Below are positions 54,059 through 62,076 of a stretch of 64,000 nt of DNA, in pieces. Source of the stretch: G963663315 sp963668255 (GTDB taxonomy: Bacteria > Pseudomonadota > Gammaproteobacteria > Arenicellales > Poriferihabitantaceae). Position numbers and translations under genes: made by a program. Position 1 is the first letter of the stretch. The number at the start of each line of letters is the position of its first letter. The notes below the pieces were generated by a model. It had not been told where the DNA came from and searched no databases. It saw only the letters and a list, made by a program, of their open reading frames with translations. The stretch spans positions 62,001-126,000 of the forward strand of contig OZ220708.1 in NCBI GenBank assembly GCA_965116595.1, given 5' to 3'.

Positions 54059-55942
54059 CTAAATTGAAAGTCTTTTTATGTTTTTACCGCCATAAAACCA
54101 GTTGATCAGCATTCTGGTCAGAATGATTGCAGTAAACATGGATGAAATGATACCAATGCTCAAGGTAACCGCAAAACCCTTGATCGGGCCGGTACCAAAG
54201 TTGAACAGGACAATAGCTGCGATCAACGTAGTGATATTCGCATCGATGATGGTCGAGAGCGCCCGGTCATAACCCATGTGAATACTGGCCTGCGGCGAAT
54301 TACCGTTCTTGATTTCTTCCCTGATTCTTTCAAATATCAGAACATTGGCATCCACTGCCATACCGACTGTCAACACGATACCGGCCACCCCCGGCAATGT
54401 CAGTGTGGCCTGCAACATCGACAACACGGCGATGATCAATACCAGATTTATCGTCAACGCAATCATTGCCGAAAAGCCGAACACCCGATAGTAGATCAGC
54501 ATAAAAAGTAAAACGAGGGCAAACCCCATGATGACTGAAAGAAAACCCTGGTCTATATTGGCCTGCCCCAGGCTGGGTCCCACCGTGCGCTCCTCGATGA
54601 TTTCGACAGGCGCCGCCAGGGCGCCTGACCTCAACATCAAGGCCAGGTCTCTGGCTTCGTCAACCGAATCGATCCCCTCGATCTGATAGCGCTTGCCAAG
54701 CTGGCTACGGATCACCGGCGCCGTCAGTACTTCTTCAATCCGCTTGCTGATACGGACCGGTTTTCCCTGATCGTCGGTTACCAGGTTGCCATCCGCATCC
54801 TTTTTGTTTTCCGAGATCAGTTCGAGATAAACCACCGCCATTCGATTGCCTACGTTCTCTCCGGTGACCCGGCTGTTGATGCCCGCGGCCTCGGAATCCA
54901 GGGTGATGCTGACAATCGGAGAACCCGTTAGTGTATCCAGGCTGGCGGCAGCATCGACAATATTGTCGCCGGAATATATCACTTTCTTGAACAACAGAAT
55001 GCGCCGTCCATCCCTGAATCTGTACAATCTTGATCCTGGAGGAGCCTGACCGGACTCGGTTGCCGAGGCATCGTTGTTCTCGTCTACCAAACGCATTTCT
55101 AGCGTCGCCGCTCTACCCAGTACGGCTTTTGCCCGAGCGGTATCCTGCACACCCGGCAATTGAATCACGATCCGGTCATCCCCCTGTCGCTGTACGACCG
55201 GTTCTGCGACACCAAGCTGGTCAACCCGATTTCTCAACGCAGTCAGGTTTTGCTCAAGTGCAAACTCCCGGATCTCACGAACCTGGTCCTCACTGAGCTG
55301 TAATAACAGTTTTTCCGGATTATTTTGATCTTCGCGAATTTCCAGATCAGGATAGGTCTCTTTCAATACCTCCAGAGCCTGGATTCGCTGCCCGGGATTG
55401 CGGATTGTCGCCTCGAGGTTTCCGGATGAGCCCCGGATCACGCTTCGATACCGAAGCTTGTTCTCCCTCAGGGTTGATTTGACATTGTCCTGATAACGAT
55501 CCTCTGCGCGGGTAATTGCACTTTGCATGTCGACCTGCAGCAGAAAATGAACACCGCCCCGAAGGTCAAGTCCCAGATACATCGGCAAAGCGCCCGCGTT
55601 GGTCAACCATTGCGGTGCGCCGGACAACAACGTCAACGCAATGGAATAATTATTCCCCAGGCCGGTTTCCAGCAATTCCTTGGCCCTCAACTGGGTTTCA
55701 TCGTCGACGAATCGAATCCTGATCCCCTTTTCATCCATGAGAAGTGATTCGACCTGGACAGACCCTGAATCAAGTATGGATTCAACCCGTGCAAGTTCGC
55801 CGAATTGAATGCTCAAACCCCTGGCGCCGCGTATCTGAATTCCCGGATCTTTGCCATAGATATTCGGCAGCGCGTAGAAAAGCCCGGTAGTTACCACCAC
55901 AAGGACAACAATATACTTCCACCAGACGGTTTGATTTAACAT
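54059..55942 (-). CDS. secD: Protein translocase subunit SecD
   Basis: 627 residues. N-terminal helix, LGLDLRGGVHFLLQVDM, a large P1 periplasmic domain, then five helices with GMAVDANVLIFERIREEIKNG. Length and arrangement match the proteobacterial SecD. It follows yajC by 66 bases. Confidence 0.97.
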   Translation of the reverse strand: MLNQTVWWKYIVVLVVVTTGLFYALPNIYGKDPGIQIRGARGLSIQFGELARVESILDSGSVQVESLLMDEKGIRIRFVDDETQLRAKELLETGLGNNYSIALTLLSGAPQWLTNAGALPMYLGLDLRGGVHFLLQVDMQSAITRAEDRYQDNVKSTLRENKLRYRSVIRGSSGNLEATIRNPGQRIQALEVLKETYPDLEIREDQNNPEKLLLQLSEDQVREIREFALEQNLTALRNRVDQLGVAEPVVQRQGDDRIVIQLPGVQDTARAKAVLGRAATLEMRLVDENNDASATESGQAPPGSRLYRFRDGRRILLFKKVIYSGDNIVDAAASLDTLTGSPIVSITLDSEAAGINSRVTGENVGNRMAVVYLELISENKKDADGNLVTDDQGKPVRISKRIEEVLTAPVIRSQLGKRYQIEGIDSVDEARDLALMLRSGALAAPVEIIEERTVGPSLGQANIDQGFLSVIMGFALVLLFMLIYYRVFGFSAMIALTINLVLIIAVLSMLQATLTLPGVAGIVLTVGMAVDANVLIFERIREEIKNGNSPQASIHMGYDRALSTIIDANITTLIAAIVLFNFGTGPIKGFAVTLSIGIISSMFTAIILTRMLINWFYGGKNIKRLSI

Positions 55943-56008
55943 GGGAACAGGAAATCCCCCGTGGTTGCCTGCATCCTTGCAAGCAATAAAATCAGTATAC
56001 TCATGCGG

Positions 56009-56332
56009 TCAGAATTTAACGGTGCCCTTGGGCATCATCTGCGAAATAGCGGGACGCTGCACTTTCACCGAGACTTCTGCTGCAATTTGCAACGTTACAA
56101 AACTGTCGTCAACATCCGTGATTTTCCCAAGAACACCGCCGTTGGTGACCACTTCATTGCCTTTTTCCAGTGAAGCAACCATGCCCCGATGTTCCTTTGC
56201 ACGCTTCTGTTGAGGACGAATCAACAGGAAATAAAATACCACGAAGATCAGAACCATCGGCAGTATTCCGACCAGGCCCCCGCCTCCCAGACCACCATCT
56301 TGTGCCCAGGCATCAGAAATTAGAAAATTCAT
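56009..56332 (-). CDS. yajC: Preprotein translocase subunit YajC
   Basis: 107 residues, with one helix (ILPMVLIFVVFYFLLIRPQQKR) followed by a small beta domain (VVTNGGVLGKITDVDDSFVTLQIA). Accessory subunit of SecDF. In most relatives tgt and queA lie upstream; here the neighbour is an accessory sterol-type locus. Confidence 0.95.
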   Translation of the reverse strand: MNFLISDAWAQDGGLGGGGLVGILPMVLIFVVFYFLLIRPQQKRAKEHRGMVASLEKGNEVVTNGGVLGKITDVDDSFVTLQIAAEVSVKVQRPAISQMMPKGTVKF

Positions 56333-56732
56333 ATATTTTTATCCAGTTATCCGATATAAAGATGAGAAAACAATCAATAACGCTGAATAATGCGGTAGAG
56401 TCCGCATTTTTTCGGGTGCGATTATGCCACAACCAGATGTCAAGGGGGAGCTATTGAGACTGAAAACGGGAAAATGGCTGCCTGACCCCGGAAAATCACT
56501 GCCTGACCCCGAAAAAGCCGGGCTGTCATCGCCAGGCGCCGGTCAGATGGCTGCATTGGGCGGGTTCAGTGGCTTGCAATTCTTGATGTTCGCCCTGTTT
56601 TCTATACGACAACAGGAGAAATTATTGTTAGAATAAAGGATGAAGTCCAACGACTGCGACCGGAATACCGTATTTTCCCGCCGGGAGCCTTATTTCCCGA
56701 GCCTGTAGAATTAACGGGAATCGTTACGGCTA
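56333..56732. repeat. 400-base gap with a 21-base tandem repeat, boundary of the accessory locus
   Basis: CTGCCTGACCCCG occurs at 56478-56490 and 56499-56511, 21 bases apart, each followed by GAAAA. Such GCCTGACCCC repeats are common around REP-associated transposase genes, but no transposase is present. The rest holds short low-quality frames and an AT-rich GTTAGAATAAAGGATG at about 56627-56642 that may include the promoter of the P450 gene. No other gene seen. Confidence 0.45.
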
Positions 56733-58766
56733 ATGGCTGATACTACCGGGGGTTTGATGACTCAACCATTAAGTTTACCCGACGAACTCATCCTGATGCT
56801 CCTCAACGAGCAGAACGGCTACTTTCACCAGGTACCCGGCTGGGGTTTGAATTGCGCTGTCGTCGGCGCCGTACTTGCGGAACTCTCACTCCTTTCGCGC
56901 ATCGACACAGACATGGAATCACTGATTCTTGTCGATCAGACTGAAACGGGAAACCCAGTTCTGGATCCCATTCTAAAGCAGATCGCGGATGAACCGGTTC
57001 AACGGAACGCCCAATACTGGATTGAAAAGCTCGCTGTAAAAGCGGAGGCAGTCATCGATTTGACTCTGGACGGCCTGGTTGACCAGGATATCCTGGAGCG
57101 GCACGACGGCGAGTTCTGGACGCTGGCTCCTACCAACTGGCACGCCAACCTCTACGGCGACACGGCAAGCAAGTTCATCAAAACGCGTATCAGCGAGGTT
57201 GTCTTCACCGGCAAGATTCCCGACCCGAGAGACGTCATCATTGTTTGCCTCGTCAATACATGCGATGTCTTTCGCTTCATTTTTGAACTTGATGACGAGG
57301 CGGAAGAGCGGATCAGGTTGATCTGCAGGATGGATCTGATCGGCCGTTCGATAGCCACTGCGGTCGAGCATAACATCGCCAGCCCGATGCTTCGACGTTC
57401 CTCCCTGACCAGGAAAATTCCGCCTGTCTCGTTTTCTCAGTTGCTGTTCCATCCAAATGTGCGCGATGGCAACATTCCCGCGCTCTTCGCAGACCTTGCA
57501 AAAAAGCACGGGCCGGTATTCGAGGTTCGTCTGCCGTTCAAGAAACCCATGATCTTCCTCGCCGGGCCGCAGACAAACTACTGGACGCATCGGCACGGAC
57601 GGATGTACCTGAGAGCCCAGGACTATTTTTCCGACTTCGAGAAAGTCTACGGCGCGCACGGCGTATTGCCTTCTCTGGACGGTACCGATCATTTCCAGCT
57701 TCGCAAGGCTATGGGGCCGGCGTATTCACGCAGGAGACTGGCAGGTCAGTTGGACCGGGTCTACCAATTCGCCCGTAATTATATGGCTGATTGGCAGGTT
57801 GGTGAAGCCCTTCCTGCAACGGGTATGTGCCGACGAATGATTAACAGGCAACTTTCTCCTCTCTCCGTCAACGTGGATACGCAGGATCTCTTCGACGATC
57901 TGATGTCCTACAAGGAACGGGCGCTCACCACTCATATCGTAAAGGCCCTGCCCAAATTCATGCTGAATACCCCGGCAATGAAACGCCGGGCAAAGGCCGT
58001 CGATACGTTGATGGAACGGGTCCAGAGTGTCCATACACCAGCCCAGCGGATCGGGTGCCCGCGGGGCCTGGCGGATGATCTGCTAAGCCTGCACGCCAGT
58101 AACCCGCAGTTGGTGCCGGAATCGAATCTGCGTTTCGCTCTATCGGCAGCGCTGATTGCCAGCGTGTACCTTGGCGATGCGCTCAGCTTCGCGGTTTACG
58201 CCATGGTGTCACAACCCGAAATCTACGACAAAATCCGGAAAGAAGCCGATGCCCTGTTCGAAAACGGCGACCCGGATGGCGAGAACCTCACCACATCCGC
58301 AATCGAAGTCACTCACCGCTTCCTCATTGAGTGTCTGCGCATGTACCCGATTGTTCCGATGTCCATACGAACCGTGATGAATTCCTGTGTGGTCGAAGGC
58401 TGTGAACTGACGGTGGGGTCACGGATCCACATTGTCCAGACGGCCTCGCATTACATGGACGACGTCTTCCAGGATCCCTTCACATTCGACATTGACCGCT
58501 ACCTGCCTTCACGCAATGAGCACCACAGTCCCGGGTATGCACCGTACGGGCTGGGCACGCACAAGTGTCTCGGCTCCCGCTGGATGGATCTGCAACTGGC
58601 TGTCAATGTGTTGATGATCGCACATTACTTTAACCTCGAAGTATCTCCCGCGAACTATAAGCTCGGGTTCAGCCCGCTGCCATCGATGAAACCGGACAAG
58701 AAGCTGAAATTTCTCATCGCCGGGCAGAGACGCGAACTGCCGGATCAGGAGCGCCCCGGGCTATAG
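56733..58766 (+). CDS. GPP34 (GOLPH3-like)-cytochrome P450 fusion protein
   Basis: 677 residues in two parts. Residues about 12-225 match the GPP34 family: LSLPDELILMLLNEQNGYF, AVVGAVLAELSLLSRI, the TETGNPVLDPILK turn and the DVIIVCLVNTCDVFRFIFE helix. In eukaryotes this fold (GOLPH3) binds phosphoinositides and membranes. From about 235 on it is a P450: ExxR at E533-R536 (ECLRMYP) and the heme loop YGLGTHKCLG with Cys612. The I-helix reads ALIASVYLGDALSF, lacking the acid-threonine pair. No ferredoxin domain is fused and no signal peptide is present. Context suggests a sterol substrate. Not clearly CYP51: its diagnostic motifs are not seen. Confidence 0.85.
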   Translation: MADTTGGLMTQPLSLPDELILMLLNEQNGYFHQVPGWGLNCAVVGAVLAELSLLSRIDTDMESLILVDQTETGNPVLDPILKQIADEPVQRNAQYWIEKLAVKAEAVIDLTLDGLVDQDILERHDGEFWTLAPTNWHANLYGDTASKFIKTRISEVVFTGKIPDPRDVIIVCLVNTCDVFRFIFELDDEAEERIRLICRMDLIGRSIATAVEHNIASPMLRRSSLTRKIPPVSFSQLLFHPNVRDGNIPALFADLAKKHGPVFEVRLPFKKPMIFLAGPQTNYWTHRHGRMYLRAQDYFSDFEKVYGAHGVLPSLDGTDHFQLRKAMGPAYSRRRLAGQLDRVYQFARNYMADWQVGEALPATGMCRRMINRQLSPLSVNVDTQDLFDDLMSYKERALTTHIVKALPKFMLNTPAMKRRAKAVDTLMERVQSVHTPAQRIGCPRGLADDLLSLHASNPQLVPESNLRFALSAALIASVYLGDALSFAVYAMVSQPEIYDKIRKEADALFENGDPDGENLTTSAIEVTHRFLIECLRMYPIVPMSIRTVMNSCVVEGCELTVGSRIHIVQTASHYMDDVFQDPFTFDIDRYLPSRNEHHSPGYAPYGLGTHKCLGSRWMDLQLAVNVLMIAHYFNLEVSPANYKLGFSPLPSMKPDKKLKFLIAGQRRELPDQERPGL

Positions 58767-58791
58767 CCGTATTCATACCGGTCTCCGGGAT

Positions 58792-61125
58792 CTATCCGGT
58801 TTCCCTCTTCAGTCGTTCCCTGATCTCCTGGTTCGTTTCCCGGGTCCCGTCAAGCGTCATCAGCAACGGCGGAAGAAACAGGAAATCCGCCAGTAAGGCA
58901 ATGATAACCGTCATTCCCACGAGCAAACCAAGCGACTGGTTGGTCGCCATCCCCGACGCTCCGAACACCATGAATCCCAGCCCGAACACGACGGTAGTCA
59001 CCAATAACGCTTTGCCCACCGAGTGAAACGCGGACTGAACGGACTCCGACGGCAACAAGCCGCTCTTTCTGGCTTTTACATACTTGGTCATGAAGTGGAT
59101 CGTATCGTCCACAATGATACCGAACGCGATAGCGGTAACGACCGATGCTGCGACTCCGACCTCTCCTACCGCATACCCCCACAGACCCATCGCCATAGCG
59201 GCCGGAACAAAATTGGGTATCAAACTGATCAGGCCAAGACGCACACTTCTGAAGACAAAGAGAAGTAACAGGGAGACGATGGCCATCGCCACAATGGTGC
59301 CGAGCAACATGCCTTCTATGTTCCTCTGAATCGAATGGGCCCCGACAACCGAAACTCCAGTGGCCCCGGTTTCCAGATCAGGGGCATTTTGCTGGAACCA
59401 GGCTTGCGCGCGATTGTCGAGATCAATCTTCTCATCGGTGGACATGCTTTTCAGCACGACCGTTACACGCGTTGTCGACCGGTCGAAGTCGATTAGATTG
59501 TTCAGGTCGCGACCAACCGGCAGAGAAAACTCGTAGAGCAACAGATACTGTGCAGCAAGATCAGAGTCTTCCGGAATACGGTACCAGTCCGGATTGTCGC
59601 CATGCAGATTCTTGTTCAAGCGTTTCATGATGTCGGAAATGGCGAAGACATGGGCCACTTCCGGTTGCGCCCGATACCACTCGGCAAACTCATCGACCTG
59701 GTGCAGGAATCCGGTATCCGTTACACCGCCGTCCCGCCCGGAGTTGAGCGAGTATTCATACGATTCCACGCCAGTGAAATTTTCGCTAATGAAATCCGTG
59801 GAACGCCGGAACTCGTAGCTGTCATCGAGAAGCTCCAGCCAGTTCTCCCTGAGTTCAATCCGCGATATACCGGCAATGAGCGCAACAATCAGAACGCCGC
59901 AGGAGCATAGCAGAACCATGCGGTTGGAAACGACAAACCGCCCGAAAAGATCGAAAAACCCTGATTTCCCTGCACGCACGGACCCACTGCGCATGGGTAT
60001 GACTGACAGAAACGCGGGCAATAATGTCACCGAATAAACGAAGGCGCACATTGCACCGAACGCCACGATGTTTCCCATGACCTGAAATGGCGGCATTTCA
60101 GCGAAATTCAGACTGAGGAAACCGATTGCAGTCGTGAACGAAGTAAGGAAAACAGGCCATACGTTGACTTGCAGGGAATGCGTAGCTGCCTGTTTGCGAT
60201 CCATTCCCTGGCTCAGTCCCGCCCGCATTGCCTCTATGATGTGCACCGAGTGTGCGACAGTAACCGCCATCAGGACAAACAGTGCGGCGCCGCTCTCACC
60301 GAACAGCCTCATGCCGGTCCAGCCGGTGAAGCCCAGTGCAGACAGCATGACGGCAACCAGCATCAGGATAATCGCAATCGTTCCCCATAACGAGCGCAGC
60401 AGAACTATGGAGACGAGCAGCATGGTCCCAAGAGCGATGGGGCCGAGGACGCCCATGTCATCGTTAATCGCGTCAGTCATGGCGCGATTGAGGATAATTT
60501 CGCCGGTAAGGTGGTAGTCGATGTTCAAATACTTCGCCCGGGCGGCGGCGGCAGTGTCGTAGAGGAATTCGGTAACCTCTGATTTGCCCAGTTCCCGGTT
60601 CTCGGGAAGCGCAACACTGACAACCAGTCCGGCAACGCGGCCGTCCCGGGAAACGAAACGCCCGGCAACTTCCTCGGTACCTAACGCGATTCGCTTGATT
60701 CGTTCTATATCGCCGTCGCTCAGTGAACCGGCATCGTCGACAAGTTGCTCCACAATCAGTTCATCCTCGATACCCTGGCTATGCGAATAGTTTGCAATTG
60801 AATCGACGCGGGTGACATAAGGAGTTCGCCAAAGCTGCTCGGTCAACTCTTCAATGGCAACGAGCGCTTCGGGCGTAAAAATGCTGCCGTCCCGCGGCGC
60901 TACGGCAACAAGCGCGGCATCGGACAGGGCGTAAGTCTTTTCCAGTTGTTCGAGCGCGATAATGTGCGGGTCATCTCCGCTGAAATGATTCCGGACATCG
61001 ACGTCAACAGCTACTATGTACCGGGCGCCCGAGGCGAGGCCCAGCATGACAAGCAAAGAGAGCAGAATGGTCAGCCATCGGTGACCCATAATGAGCGCTA
61101 TGCAGGATTCTGAATTGCAATTCAT
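58792..61125 (-). CDS. RND/MMPL-family transporter, possible sterol exporter
   Basis: 777 residues with two RND halves. Each half has one helix, a large extracytoplasmic loop and five more helices (first block about residues 225-380, second about 620-770). The second block carries AFGIIVDDTIHFMTKYV, the usual acidic pair of RND proton pathways. The family includes hopanoid and sterol carriers (HpnN; the bacterial sterol transporter BstA; eukaryotic NPC1/Patched). Next to an oxidosqualene cyclase and a sterol methyltransferase, a sterol role is likely but inferred. ATG at 61125 is chosen; an ATG 12 codons further in also fits. It converges on the P450 gene, 25 bases away. Confidence 0.85.
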   Translation of the reverse strand: MNCNSESCIALIMGHRWLTILLSLLVMLGLASGARYIVAVDVDVRNHFSGDDPHIIALEQLEKTYALSDAALVAVAPRDGSIFTPEALVAIEELTEQLWRTPYVTRVDSIANYSHSQGIEDELIVEQLVDDAGSLSDGDIERIKRIALGTEEVAGRFVSRDGRVAGLVVSVALPENRELGKSEVTEFLYDTAAAARAKYLNIDYHLTGEIILNRAMTDAINDDMGVLGPIALGTMLLVSIVLLRSLWGTIAIILMLVAVMLSALGFTGWTGMRLFGESGAALFVLMAVTVAHSVHIIEAMRAGLSQGMDRKQAATHSLQVNVWPVFLTSFTTAIGFLSLNFAEMPPFQVMGNIVAFGAMCAFVYSVTLLPAFLSVIPMRSGSVRAGKSGFFDLFGRFVVSNRMVLLCSCGVLIVALIAGISRIELRENWLELLDDSYEFRRSTDFISENFTGVESYEYSLNSGRDGGVTDTGFLHQVDEFAEWYRAQPEVAHVFAISDIMKRLNKNLHGDNPDWYRIPEDSDLAAQYLLLYEFSLPVGRDLNNLIDFDRSTTRVTVVLKSMSTDEKIDLDNRAQAWFQQNAPDLETGATGVSVVGAHSIQRNIEGMLLGTIVAMAIVSLLLLFVFRSVRLGLISLIPNFVPAAMAMGLWGYAVGEVGVAASVVTAIAFGIIVDDTIHFMTKYVKARKSGLLPSESVQSAFHSVGKALLVTTVVFGLGFMVFGASGMATNQSLGLLVGMTVIIALLADFLFLPPLLMTLDGTRETNQEIRERLKRETG

Positions 61126-61185
61126 GCCGCATTCTAGCAACAATTTTTCTGTGTTGCTTTAAAAAACTATGGTAGAGTGCGCGCA

Positions 61186-61434
61186 ATGAATGAATCGGGA
61201 CATGCGGCGAGGCAGCTCGGAGCGGACTATCCGTTCAAGGACCCCGAAGCGAAAAAGTGGTTCAACTTTTATTTATGGACGCATGATGTACGGATGACGA
61301 TTCAGGAAGGCGTAAGGACTCCTCACTATCAGTATCCCAGAACACTGAAATTATTGTCCATGATCAAGCGTATGGAGACATACAGCCCAAGCAGCGCGGA
61401 CAGTACCCAATATGAATTGAGCGCGAGTATATAA
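61186..61434 (+). CDS. Small hypothetical protein or gene remnant
   Basis: 82 residues starting MNESGHAARQLGADYPFKDP, with a conserved-looking aromatic stretch KKWFNFYLWTHDVRM. It is soluble and I do not recognise it. The last 35 codons overlap the 3' end of the membrane protein on the other strand, which is unusual. It could be a true small gene or the surviving 5' part of a longer one cut off by that gene. TTGCTT and TATGGT 17 bases apart lie just upstream. Confidence 0.4.
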   Translation: MNESGHAARQLGADYPFKDPEAKKWFNFYLWTHDVRMTIQEGVRTPHYQYPRTLKLLSMIKRMETYSPSSADSTQYELSASI

Positions 61435-62006
61435 AAGTACATCTCGCGTCGGCTGATCCGGTGTTGCCGTCCGACCACGAAAAAACTGACCCAGTACACA
61501 GATGTGACGTATGCCCACTGCCAGAACAGCATGATTCCCAGAATGCCGGCATGGAAGGCGGGCAGGAAATCGAACGTATAGGCCGCGTACAGGAGCAGTG
61601 TTGGAATGGGTGTGAAAAACCCGTTGGCAATATCAACGTTGAAACCGTAAGTTCGGCGATCAGAATAAGATTCATCATACTGGCAGTAGGCGGCCCAGAC
61701 ATCAGCCCACAACGTAGTCGACAAAATCCGGGTCAACGGAATCTTCGCAGCGAAGAATTCCAGAGCCGGAGTTCGGCCAGTCACGCTGCGGCGCTCACGC
61801 CAGTATTCGACTCGCGTCTCAACATAATCCCGACGCAGGAACAGGCATATCTCCCAGTAACAGACAAGCAGGTTGCTGGTAAAGAACAGGATCAGACAGG
61901 AATGGATGAGATCATAATCCCCGTTGGAAAACCAGCGCGCGCCGACACCGGACAGTGAGACGGTTGCGATGAGCAGCGCTACCAACAGCCCTGTGGATAT
62001 CTTCAT
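61329..62006 (-). CDS. Polytopic membrane protein, EXPERA/EBP-like candidate
   Basis: 225 residues with about five helices. ATG at 62006 has GGGGGA four bases upstream; the frame is open further back to 62117 but would overlap the methyltransferase gene. The segment YDESYSDRRTYGFNVDIANGFFTPIPTLLLY followed by a late FYILALNSYWVLSALLGLY resembles the layout of EXPERA proteins such as the sterol delta8-delta7 isomerase EBP (D-x-R-Y, acid, GPL, then N-x-x-W). The similarity is weak and the upstream HxxxE of EBP is not conserved. Otherwise it is an unknown membrane protein. Transcribed divergently from the methyltransferase. Confidence 0.6.
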   Translation of the reverse strand: MKISTGLLVALLIATVSLSGVGARWFSNGDYDLIHSCLILFFTSNLLVCYWEICLFLRRDYVETRVEYWRERRSVTGRTPALEFFAAKIPLTRILSTTLWADVWAAYCQYDESYSDRRTYGFNVDIANGFFTPIPTLLLYAAYTFDFLPAFHAGILGIMLFWQWAYVTSVYWVSFFVVGRQHRISRREMYFYILALNSYWVLSALLGLYVSIRLIMDNNFSVLGY

Positions 62007-62076
62007 GTCGTCCCCCGTGTTTTCATGTCTTTGTTCCTGGTGATATATTACGCAATAGTATACAACTGAAGAGATC

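Noticed and set aside
56424..56636. 70-codon frame before the P450 gene
   Set aside because: It contains the 21-base tandem repeat and low-complexity residues, has no ribosome site, and resembles no family.
56733..58766. Naming the P450 as CYP51 (sterol 14-demethylase)
   Set aside because: The I-helix and B-helix patterns typical of CYP51 are absent and there is no ferredoxin fusion; only context suggests a sterol substrate.
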